A stretch of DNA of 64,000 nt from Rhipicephalus microplus (lineage: Eukaryota; Arthropoda; Arachnida; Ixodida; Ixodidae), in the NCBI RefSeq assembly GCF_043290135.1, contig NW_027464602.1, forward strand, positions 1,736,001 through 1,800,000, read 5' to 3'. Positions 53,546 through 61,700 of this stretch are shown in pieces (the first letter of the stretch is position 1; each line of letters starts with the position of its first letter). Under the pieces are notes generated by a model. That model was not told the origin of the DNA, searched no databases, and saw only the letters and a list, made by a program, of their open reading frames with translations. A program made the position numbers and the translations under genes.

Positions 53546-53549
53546 ATAT
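53546..53549. repeat. Target-site duplication ATAT, left
   Basis: ATAT precedes the left LTR and is repeated right after the right LTR at 58703-58706. Uninterrupted units read GAACATATCTTC here, with ATAT once, so it is a 4-bp duplication as made by many gypsy-type integrases. Confidence 0.93.
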
Positions 53550-53713
53550 TGTTGCGTGAAGGCACAAGGGAAACTAGGCGTTTTAAAATATATTTACACA
53601 GCGCCAACGCGCAAGCCAAGATGGCGAACAAGAGAGAGCGCGCGCACACACAAAATCACCTCGTCTTCCTCAGCGCCTATCTCACTGTTTAAGTGGGGCA
53701 TTGTCTCGTAACA
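53550..53713 (-). repeat. 3' LTR of the gypsy element (164 bp)
   Basis: Identical by eye to 58539-58702. On the - strand it starts TGTTACG and ends GCAACA, with the TG...CA ends required by integrase. It includes an AT-rich stretch (53581-53595) and AAGATGGCG at 53618-53626. Confidence 0.95.
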
Positions 53714-53725
53714 TAACCCCCGGGT
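53714..53725 (-). other. Possible polypurine tract
   Basis: Directly before the 3' LTR the - strand reads CCCGGGGGTTA. Only the GGGGG (53717-53721) is purine-only, so this is a weak tract. The position is where plus-strand synthesis should start. Confidence 0.4.
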
Positions 53726-53746
53726 GCTGAAGCACCGTCTCGGTGC
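53723..53746 (-). other. Small hairpins between pol stop and 3' LTR
   Basis: GGTGC (53723-53727) and GCACC (53732-53736) form a 5-bp stem with a 4-base loop; GCACC can alternatively pair with GGTGC at 53742-53746. They lie in the 37-nt gap between the pol stop and the LTR. Function unknown; it may be incidental. Confidence 0.35.
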
Positions 53747-53749
53747 TTT

Positions 53750-56700
53750 CTATTGTGTTGCCGAGTGGTAAAGCTTAAGGCGGGATACGTGGACAATGTC
53801 TGTAGACAGCGAAGCGGAGGCGGAGGAAGACTCGAGCGGGGCTATCTCGTATGTCACATCTGTCACCTGGCGCAATACGCGGTAGGGTCCCGAGTACCGG
53901 GAAAGCAGTTTTTCAGAAAGTCCGACGCGTCTAGTCGGAGTCCACAATAGCACAAGAGAACCTGGTGTAAAGGAAATTTGGCGGTGATGTGAGTCGTAAC
54001 GATGCCGCTGGTGATCTTGCGATGCTAAAAGGCGCTGACGAGCAACTTCTCGTGCTTTGCGAGCCCTGGTGATAGCATCACGGGTGTATTCAGTCGTGAA
54101 GTCCACGGCTGTCGGAAAGATGGTGTCGAAAGGTAAAGTTGGATGACGGCCAAACACCAGATAGAAAGGTGAAAAACCAGCTGCATCATGGCGTGAAGAA
54201 TTATAGGCAAACGTAACGAAGGGCAATGCAACGTCCCAGTCCTGGTGGTCGGACGATACGTACATAGCGAGCATATCAGTTAAAGTCCGGTTGAATCGTT
54301 CAGTGAGTCCGTTAGTTTGCGGGTGGTAAGCTGTCGTAAATTTATGTTTCGTCTCGCAGGAGCGAAGCAGGTCGTCGATAACTCGGGAAAGGAAATAGCG
54401 CCCACGATCTGTTAGGAGTTGGCGTGGGGCGCCATGGTGAAGTATGACGTCGTGCAGGAGAAAATCGGCAACGTCTGTGGCGCAGCTGGTTGGCAAAGCC
54501 CGCGTGATAGCGTACCGGGTTGTATGATCCGTCGCGACAGCTATCCACTTATTCCCCAAAGTGGATGCAGGGAAAGGGCCTAGGAGGTCAAGACCAAGTC
54601 GGAAGAAGGGATCAAAGGGAACGTCAAGTGGTTGAAGGAACCCGGCAGGACTCATAGAAGGTTTTTTGCGGCGTTGACACTGATCGCATGAGGCGACGTA
54701 GCTGCGGACCGAGCGATAAAGACTGGGCCAGTAAAATCGACGCTGTACGCGGTCATACGTCCGAGACAGTCCGAGGTGACCGGCAGTGGGAGCGTCATGA
54801 AGCTGGCCGATCACGCTCGCACGTAAGTGGGAAGGTACTACAAGGAGCAGTTCGTGTCCATCAGGGCGGACGTTGCAACGGTACAATGTGTCATCCTTAA
54901 GCACGAACAATCGAGTAGAAGGATCGGGTGCCGCAGAATGAAGCTTCTCGATGATGTTACGCAAGGTAGGATCTCGGCGCTGTTCCTCACGGATGTTGCT
55001 TAAAGCGGAGAGAGACAGCACACATGGCGATTCATCGAACGCTTCAGGTGGGTCCACTGGATTCCGAGATAAGCAGTCAGCGTCATGGTGTAAACGGCCA
55101 GATTTGTAGGACACCGAGTAGTTATACTCTTGAAGCCGTAGTGCCCATCGACCAAGGCGCCCAGTGGGGTCCTTCAAGGACGAGAGCCAGCAAAGTGCGT
55201 GGTGATCGGTTATGACAGTGAAATGTCGACCATGTAAATAAGGCCGAAATTTTGCTACTGCCCAAACGAGAGCAAGGCATTCCCTTTCGGTGATGGAGTA
55301 GTTCCTTTCCGCCTGCGAGAGGAGACGGCTGGCATAGGCGATAACGCGGGCGCAGCCGCTTTGATGCTGAACCAAAACAGCACCGATTCCGTAACCGCTG
55401 GCATCTGTGTGTACTTCTGTAGGGGCAGAAACGTCGAAATGGGCCAGAACAGGTGGTTTTGTTAGCGATTCAATAAGTGTAGAGAACGCCGTAGCCTGCG
55501 CAGCGCCCCATGTGAATGAGACATCTTTTCTCAATAAGTCTGTGAGAGGACGGGCGACTTCCGCAAAGTTGTTCACAAAACGTCGAAAGTACGAGCACAG
55601 ACCGAGAAAGCTGCGTACTTCTTTAGTGCAGGTCGGAACAGGGAAGTTACGCACGGCTCGCACTTTATCGGGATCAGGACGTACACCAGAGGAGTCGACC
55701 AGGTGGCCCAACATTGTTAGTTGCTGGCGTCCGAAGTGACACTTTGACGAGTTCAGTTGGAGACCGGCATTGCGAAATACGGCCAGTATTGAGGAAACGC
55801 GGTCGAGGTGGGTTTGAAAGGTGGGGGAAAAGACGATAACGTCGTCAAGGTAGCATAGACAAATTGACCATTTGAACCCACGCAAAAGAGAGTCCATCAT
55901 CCGCTCGAAGGTGGCTGGAGCGTTGCATAATCCGAAGGGCATGACCTTAAATTGGTAAAGACCATCGGGGGTGACAAAAGCGGTCTTCTCGCGGTCCATG
56001 TCATCGACAGCAATTTGCCAGTAACCTGCTCTTAGATCAATAGAAGAAAAATACTTAGCGCCGTGAAGACAATCTAGGGCGTCGTCTATGCGCGGTAGCG
56101 GGTAGACGTCTTTTTTAGTGATCTTGTTCAGATGTCGGTAGTCAACACAGAATCGCCAAGTGTTGTCCTTCTTTTTGACAAGAACAACAGGGGAAGCCCA
56201 TGGACTACATGATGGTTCAATTATGTCTTTGGCGAGCATGTTGTCGACTTCTGCTTGAATTATGTGACGCTCGGTCGAAGATACGCGGTATGGCCGTCGA
56301 TGGACAGGGGAGGCATCGCCGGTGTCAATGCGGTGCTTTACCGCACTGGTTTGACCTAGTGGACGATCACAAAAGTCAAATACGTCCCAGTATGACTCAA
56401 GAACGCGAAGGAGTTCGTCAGCTTGATGCGGCAAAAGGTCTGACGCGATCATTTTTTTAACATCAGGAGACGGGCTTCCTTGCGAAGATCGAGCATGTGT
56501 GAAGTTGGAGTGTCGAGCCTCGTTCGAAGACAGAGCTGATATGACGCATTCTTCAGAAGGAGTCAGCATGGCGAGGGCGATTCCGCGCGGAAGCACTTGA
56601 GGACACAGAGCAAAGTTGAGCACAGGAATGCAGGCGCGGTTTGCACGTAACTGAATAACAGTGTGTGGTAAGGTAACACTGTGGGTCAAGAGAAGGGATG

Positions 56701-57193
56701 TGATGGGCGCGAGCACATAGTCACCATCGGATACAGGTGGCGAGGGCGTAACGGTGATGCAGGTCACAGTTTGCGGTAACAAACGGACATGTTCAGCAGA
56801 GCACATACGGGCTTGCGGTCGACTGGGCGGATCAATCGGACACGGTAGGTCAAGTTGCACAGTACCGGCTGAACAGTCGATGAGAGCGGAATGAGTGGAC
56901 AAAAAGTCAAGGCCGAGGATCACGTCATTGGTGCAATGAGAAAGAACAGTGAAGAGAACTGAAGTTTGACGGCCGGCAATAGTAACGCGTGCAGTACAGA
57001 CGCCAATAACAGCAGCCGTACTACCATCAGCAACGCGAACGCTGCGTGAAGGGGCTGGAGTAAGTACTTTCTTTAAGCGGTCTCGAATGTGCAGGCTCAT
57101 CACAGAAATATGGGCGCCAGTGTCTACTAAGGCTTTAACAGATAAACCGTCCACTTCAACGTCGATCAAGTTCTGATTGGTCGGGAGCGTCAA
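53750..57193 (-). CDS. pol: Gypsy Pol polyprotein: protease-RT-RNase H-integrase
   Basis: There is no ATG near the start: the codon at 57193 is TTG. The frame is open back to a TAG at 57325-57323, so Pol is probably made by -1 frameshifting from gag over a 73-nt overlap. Numbering from 57193: aspartic protease DTGAH at 24-28 and ILGLDF at 92-97; RT about 290-510 with VMPFGLCNAPATF and catalytic YLDD at 448-451; RNase H with D597, E636/E638 and D663; integrase zinc finger H799, H806, C836, C839; catalytic core D869, D929, E965 (D-D-35-E); GPY module at 1102-1104. No chromodomain is visible. It ends TAG at 53752-53750. All catalytic residues are present, so it looks functional. Confidence 0.95.
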   Translation of the reverse strand: MTLPTNQNLIDVEVDGLSVKALVDTGAHISVMSLHIRDRLKKVLTPAPSRSVRVADGSTAAVIGVCTARVTIAGRQTSVLFTVLSHCTNDVILGLDFLSTHSALIDCSAGTVQLDLPCPIDPPSRPQARMCSAEHVRLLPQTVTCITVTPSPPVSDGDYVLAPITSLLLTHSVTLPHTVIQLRANRACIPVLNFALCPQVLPRGIALAMLTPSEECVISALSSNEARHSNFTHARSSQGSPSPDVKKMIASDLLPHQADELLRVLESYWDVFDFCDRPLGQTSAVKHRIDTGDASPVHRRPYRVSSTERHIIQAEVDNMLAKDIIEPSCSPWASPVVLVKKKDNTWRFCVDYRHLNKITKKDVYPLPRIDDALDCLHGAKYFSSIDLRAGYWQIAVDDMDREKTAFVTPDGLYQFKVMPFGLCNAPATFERMMDSLLRGFKWSICLCYLDDVIVFSPTFQTHLDRVSSILAVFRNAGLQLNSSKCHFGRQQLTMLGHLVDSSGVRPDPDKVRAVRNFPVPTCTKEVRSFLGLCSYFRRFVNNFAEVARPLTDLLRKDVSFTWGAAQATAFSTLIESLTKPPVLAHFDVSAPTEVHTDASGYGIGAVLVQHQSGCARVIAYASRLLSQAERNYSITERECLALVWAVAKFRPYLHGRHFTVITDHHALCWLSSLKDPTGRLGRWALRLQEYNYSVSYKSGRLHHDADCLSRNPVDPPEAFDESPCVLSLSALSNIREEQRRDPTLRNIIEKLHSAAPDPSTRLFVLKDDTLYRCNVRPDGHELLLVVPSHLRASVIGQLHDAPTAGHLGLSRTYDRVQRRFYWPSLYRSVRSYVASCDQCQRRKKPSMSPAGFLQPLDVPFDPFFRLGLDLLGPFPASTLGNKWIAVATDHTTRYAITRALPTSCATDVADFLLHDVILHHGAPRQLLTDRGRYFLSRVIDDLLRSCETKHKFTTAYHPQTNGLTERFNRTLTDMLAMYVSSDHQDWDVALPFVTFAYNSSRHDAAGFSPFYLVFGRHPTLPFDTIFPTAVDFTTEYTRDAITRARKAREVARQRLLASQDHQRHRYDSHHRQISFTPGSLVLLWTPTRRVGLSEKLLSRYSGPYRVLRQVTDVTYEIAPLESSSASASLSTDIVHVSRLKLYHSATQ

Positions 57194-57249
57194 CAGAGGA
57201 ATTGGAGAGCAAGTCGTATCAGCAGCGTCACCTCCAGGAGCTGCAGCCG

Positions 57250-57322
57250 TTAGTTTTCCGAAGAAAACCGCCGGGCAGAGGACGGGGACGGGGAACGAGG
57301 TGGTGGTGGAGATCGGGAAAAT
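57250..57322 (-). other. gag-pol -1 overlap (candidate frameshift window)
   Basis: The gag frame ends at 57250 and the pol frame opens just after TAG 57325-57323, so slippage must fall within these 73 nt. The last gag codons include G-GAA-AAC at 57259-57253, directly before the TAA. It resembles but does not fit the X-XXY-YYZ rule (the P-site slip is imperfect). An upstream GGTTTTC at 57269-57263 is out of the needed phase. The mechanism is inferred. Confidence 0.5.
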
Positions 57323-58467
57323 CTACGTCGAGGTGAAGGTGAGCGACTGTACTGGGCAGTGGTCGTAGTGGTCGGGTCGTAATTAGCTGAGCCATCACGC
57401 CGTGGTGGTTCCTGGTCATAGAGGTGGGCCGGTGAATGGGGGTTGGAGAAGTTTGGGTTTGCCCGATACGGTGAGGTCCACGTGCTTCGGCAATGACGGG
57501 AAATGTGTCCCACTCGTTCACATCGGAAGCAAATCGGCCTGTCATCAGGCGTTCTCCACGCATTTGGGTCACGATTACGTGGAGCAGGGCGGCGATACTG
57601 CTGTGGGTGGCTCGGGGTAGACGAACTGACAGCGCCGGGACGGTGCACAGAACAGACTGTGTGAACACCCGCGTTGGCTAGTTCCTGGCGAACAACGGTC
57701 TGTATTAGCGATATGGTCGGCTGAGGATCACTCGGTGCCAGTGCTCTCAAGGGGGCGGGTGAGATGGCTTCGATTTCACGGCGTACAATTCTCGTGATGT
57801 CACTGGAGTGTGAATTGGGCAGGGTCGGTACACAGAGATCCGCACATGTTGACGTCGCAGCAGTGTTGGGAAGGCGCGTAAAGTGGTAAGCAATGCGACG
57901 GCTTTTAGCCTCTTGAAACTGTTGGCACTCCAAGATAACATCTTGCACGGTGGAACAGCCTTTGCACACAATGAGGTTAAATGCATCGTCTGCGATGCCC
58001 TTGAGCACGTGCGCTACCTTGTCGGCTTCAGCCATGGTTCGGTCAACTTTACGGCAAAGGGTCAGCACATCTTGAATATACGCCAGGTAGGACTCCGTGG
58101 ACGTCTGAACACGTGTGCCAAGTTCTTTCCTAGCGGCCTGCTTGCAGCCGGCAGATTGACCAAACAACTCGCGTAATTTGGTCTTGCATACGTCCCAGCT
58201 TGTGATACCGTCCACATTGTTATTAAACCACGCCTTGGCCGTTCCTTGTAAATAAAAGATGATGTTTGCCAGCATTAAGGTTGGGTCCCACCTGTGATTT
58301 GTGCTGAAGAGTTCGTAGAGTTTAAGCCACTCATCCACGTCCTCGCCGTCCGTTCCCGAAAAGTTGCCGGGATCGCGGGGTGGAGCGGCCACGAGATAAA
58401 CAGGAGAGGTCGGCGCCATTGATGCATTGGGCGTAGCAGTTGAGGAAGCGTCGCTGCCGGTGGACAT
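57250..58467 (-). CDS. gag: Gypsy Gag polyprotein (405 aa)
   Basis: Builds the virus-like particle and packages element RNA. The first credible ATG is at 58467 (MSTGSDASS); the frame is open further up through the PBS and into the LTR, which is non-coding leader. Residues around 40-150 fit the retrotransposon Gag fold (PGNFSGTDGEDVDEWLKLYE, then LQGTAKAWFNN). A CCHC zinc knuckle, CFRCERVGHISRHC, is at residues 313-326 and should bind RNA. The C-terminus is rich in Arg, Ser and Pro. It ends with TAA at 57252-57250. The pol frame overlaps its end in the -1 frame. No internal stop is present. Confidence 0.92.
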   Translation of the reverse strand: MSTGSDASSTATPNASMAPTSPVYLVAAPPRDPGNFSGTDGEDVDEWLKLYELFSTNHRWDPTLMLANIIFYLQGTAKAWFNNNVDGITSWDVCKTKLRELFGQSAGCKQAARKELGTRVQTSTESYLAYIQDVLTLCRKVDRTMAEADKVAHVLKGIADDAFNLIVCKGCSTVQDVILECQQFQEAKSRRIAYHFTRLPNTAATSTCADLCVPTLPNSHSSDITRIVRREIEAISPAPLRALAPSDPQPTISLIQTVVRQELANAGVHTVCSVHRPGAVSSSTPSHPQQYRRPAPRNRDPNAWRTPDDRPICFRCERVGHISRHCRSTWTSPYRANPNFSNPHSPAHLYDQEPPRRDGSANYDPTTTTTAQYSRSPSPRRRFSRSPPPPRSPSPSSARRFSSEN

Positions 58468-58517
58468 GTTGGGAGCAGAGACTAGGCGTCCGCTGCGTAA
58501 CTCCGTCGTGCGTTGTA

Positions 58518-58535
58518 ACCCAGCACCTTCCACCA
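58518..58535 (-). other. Primer-binding-site-like sequence
   Basis: Three T after the 5' LTR the - strand reads TGGTGGAAGGTGCTGGG, beginning with the TGG that pairs with a tRNA CCA end. I could not assign the primer tRNA: the complement would be a tRNA ending CACCTTCCACCA. Position is right; identity is open. Confidence 0.6.
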
Positions 58536-58538
58536 AAA

Positions 58539-58702
58539 TGTTGCGTGAAGGCACAAGGGAAACTAGGCGTTTTAAAATATATTTACACAGCGCCAACGCG
58601 CAAGCCAAGATGGCGAACAAGAGAGAGCGCGCGCACACACAAAATCACCTCGTCTTCCTCAGCGCCTATCTCACTGTTTAAGTGGGGCATTGTCTCGTAA
58701 CA
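58539..58702 (-). repeat. 5' LTR of the gypsy element (164 bp)
   Basis: The promoter-bearing repeat for this - strand element. The AT-rich TATATTTTAAAA (- strand, within 58569-58585) could serve as a TATA-like element. The + strand carries AAGATGGCG at 58607-58615, a match to the YY1/Pho core. At 164 bp it is short for a gypsy LTR. Confidence 0.95.
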
Positions 58703-58706
58703 ATAT
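58703..58706. repeat. Target-site duplication ATAT, right
   Basis: The second copy of the ATAT at 53546-53549. The unit resumes with CTTCAAAGC at 58707 and continues normally. Confidence 0.93.
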
Positions 58707-61700
58707 CTTCAAAGCTATTAGTGCAAAGAAAAAAGCAGCACACCACTCCAGGGAGGGCTCGAAACTCCAACCTTTCGGTTAACAGTCGATCGCGCTAGCC
58801 CATTGCGCCACGGGGACAGTCTTGCTCCACTCTCACAACCATCAGTACATATCTTCAAAGCTATCAGCACAAAGAAAAAAAAAACGCCGCACCACCACCG
58901 GGGGGGCTCGAATCTCCAACCTTTCGGTTAACAGCCGATCGCGCAAGCCAATTGCGCCACGCAGACAGTCCTGCTCCACTCTCACCACCATCAGAACATA
59001 TCTTCAAAGCTATCAGCACAAAGAGAAAAAAGCGCCGCACCACCACCGGGTGGGCTCGAAACTTCAACCTTTCGGTTAACAGCCGATCGCGCTAGCCAAT
59101 TGCGCCATGGAGACAGTCCTGCTCCACTCTCACCACCATCAGAACAAATCTTCAAAGTTATTACCACAAAGAAAAAAGCAACACACCACTCCTGGGAGGG
59201 CTCGAAACTCCAACCTTTGGGTTAACAGCCGATCGCGCTAACCAATTGCGCCACGGAGACAGTCCTGCTCCACTCTCACCACCATCAGAACATATCTTCA
59301 AAGCTATTAGTGCAAAGAAAAAAGCAGCACACCACTCCTGGGAGGGCTCGAAACTCCAACCTTTCGGTTAACAGCCGATCGCGCTAGCCCATTGCGCCAC
59401 GGGGACAGTCTTGCTCCACTCTCACCACCATCAGTACATATCTTCAAAGCTATCAGCACAAAGAAAAAAAAACGCCGCACCACCACCGGGTGGGCTCGAA
59501 CCTCCAACCTTTCGGTTAACAGCCGATCGCGCAAGCCAATTGCGCCACGCAGACAGTCCTGCTCCACTCTCACCACCATCAGAACATATCTTCAAAGCTA
59601 TCGGCCCAAAGAAAAAAAGCACCGCACCACCACCGGGTGGGCTCGAACCTCCAACCTTTCGGTCAATAGGTAATCGCGCTAGCCAATTGCGCCACGGAGA
59701 AAGTCCTGCTCCACTCTCACCACCATCAGAACATATCTTCAAAGCTATCAGCACAAAGAAAAAAAAGCGGCACACCACCACCGGGTGGGCTCGAACCTCC
59801 AACCTTTCGGTTAACAGCCGATCGCGCTAGCCAATTGCGCCACGGGGACAGTCTTGCTCCACTCTCACCACCATCAGAACATATCTTCAAAGCTATCAGC
59901 GCAAAGAAAAAAAAGCGCCGCACCACCACCGGGTGGGCTCGAACCTCCAACCTTTCGGTTAACAGCCCATCGCGCTAGCCAATTGCGCCAGGGAGACAGT
60001 CCTGCTCCACTCTCACCACCATCAGAACATATCTTCAAAGCTATCAGCCCAAAGAAAAAAAAGCACCGCACCACCACCGGGTGGGCTCGAACCTCCAACC
60101 TTTCGTTTAACAGCCAGTCGCGCTAGCCAATTGCGCCACGGAGACAGTCTTGCTCCACTCTCAACACCATCAGAACATATCTTCAAAGCTACAAGCGCAA
60201 AGAAAAAAAAAGCGCCGCACCACCACCGGGTGGGCTCGAACCTCCAACCTTTCGGTTAACAGCCAATCGCGTTAGCCAATTGCGCCACAGAGACAGTCCT
60301 GCTCCACTCTCACCACCATCAGAACATATCTTCAAAGCTATCAGCATAAAGAGAAAAAAGCGCCGCACCACCACCGGGTGGGCTCGAAACTTCAACCTTT
60401 CGGTTAACAGCCGATCGCGCTAGCCAATTGCGCCATGGAGACAGTCCTGCTCCACTCTCACCACCATCAGAACATATCTTCAAAGCTATTACCACAAAGA
60501 AAAAAGCAACACACCACTCCTGGGAGGGCTCGAAACTCCAACCTTTCGGTTAACAGCCGATCGCGCTAGCCCAATGCGCCACGGAGACAGCCTTGCTCCA
60601 ATCTCAACACCATCAGAACATATCTTCAAAGCTATTAGCGCAAAGAAAAAAAGCGCCGCACCATCACCGTGTGGGCTCGAACATCCAACCTTTGGGTTAA
60701 CAGCCGAGCGCGCTAACCAATTGCGCCACGGAGACAGTCCTGCTCCACTCTCACCACCATCAGAACATATCTTCAAAGCTATTAGTGCAAAGAAAAAAGC
60801 AGCACACCACTCCAGGGAGGGCTCGAAACTCCAACCTTTCGGTTAACAGTCGATCGCGCTAGCCCATTGCGCCACGGGGACAGTCTTGCTCCACTCTCAC
60901 AACCATCAGTACATATCTTCAAAGCTATCAGCACAAAGAAAAAAAAACGCCGCACCACCACCGGGGGGGCTCGAATCTCCAACCTTTCGGTTAACAGCCG
61001 ATCGCGCAAGCCAATTGCGCCACGCAGACAGTCCTGCTCCACTCTCACCACCATCAGAACATATCTTCAAAGCTATCGGCCCAAAGAAAAAAAGCACCGC
61101 ACCACCACCGGGTGGGCTCGAACCTCCAACCTTTCGGTCAATAGGTATTCGCGCTAGCCAATTGCGCCACGGAGAAAGTCCTGCTCCACTCTCACCACCA
61201 TCAGAACATATCTTCAAAGCTATCAGCACAAAGAAAAAAAAGCGGCACACCACCACCGGGTGGGCTCGAACCTCCAACCTTTCGGTTAACAGCCGATCGC
61301 GCTAGCCAATTGCGCCACGGGGACAGTCTTGCTCCACTCTCACCACCATCAGAACATATCTTCAAAGCTATCAGCGCAAAGAAAAAAAAGCGCCGCACCA
61401 CCACCGGGTGGGCTCGAACCTCCAACCTTTCGGTTAACAGCCCATCGCGCTAGCCAATTGCGCCAGGGAGACAGTCCTGCTCCACTCTCACCACCATCAG
61501 AACATATCTTCAAAGCTATCAGCCCAAAGAAAAAAAAGCACCGCACCACCACCGGGTGGGCTCGAACCTCCAACCTTTCGTTTAACAGCCAGTCGCGCTA
61601 GCCAATTGCGCCACGGAGACAGTCCTGCTCCACTCTCACCACCATCAGAACATATCTTCAAAGCTATCAGCACAAAGAAAAAAAAGCGCCGCACCACCAC

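Larger units (their letters stand above)
3460..53549 (-). repeat. tRNA-Asn-derived tandem satellite array, left part
   Basis: About 50 kb of head-to-tail units of mostly 145-149 bp, nearly all in one orientation. Read on the - strand a unit is: a tRNA-Asn-like body of about 74 nt; a short trailer of about 9-12 nt; a T run of 5-10; then a linker of about 60 nt (with conserved AGATATGTTCTGATGGTGG) leading to the next body. Length variation comes largely from the T run. Units fall into families by T arm and by linker base pattern. By length there are roughly 340 units; I divided rather than counted. No unrelated sequence longer than a few tens of bases was seen inside. All long open frames here, on either strand, are translations of this repeat. 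Confidence 0.95.
53550..58702 (-). mobile_element. Complete Ty3/gypsy LTR retrotransposon
   Basis: A 5,153-bp element with 164-bp direct repeats beginning TGTTGCG and ending CGTAACA on the + strand, flanked by ATAT duplications. It is transcribed on the - strand: 5' LTR at 58539, PBS-like site, gag, then pol in the order protease, RT, RNase H, integrase, which is the gypsy (not copia) order. There is no env. Both frames lack internal stops and the LTRs read as identical, so insertion is recent and the copy may be competent. It interrupts one satellite unit in the linker; closely related uninterrupted units survive at about 60690-60850 and 62910-63065. Confidence 0.97.

Noticed and set aside
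3460..53549. CRISPR array (regular repeats with spacers of similar size)
   Set aside because: The 'spacers' are themselves repeated linkers, the period is 148 bp, the repeats are tRNA-like, there are no cas genes and the context is eukaryotic.
3460..53549. A cluster of functional tRNA-Asn genes
   Set aside because: The anticodon and boxes fit, but most bodies have stem mismatches at 27-43 and 51-63 and a poor acceptor stem; no unit with a fully paired acceptor was seen. Kept as tRNA-like.
54688..56460. Several 60-110-aa + strand frames in the gypsy element
   Set aside because: They are antisense to pol, which has continuous conserved domains; none resembles an env or accessory gene.
57228..57668. 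146-aa frame overlapping gag
   Set aside because: It is a third-frame shadow in the Arg/Pro/Ser-rich end of gag; it lacks recognisable domains and ends next to the gag stop by chance.
53550..58702. env gene (infectious-retrovirus-like gypsy)
   Set aside because: The pol stop is only 37 nt before the 3' LTR, leaving no room for a third gene.
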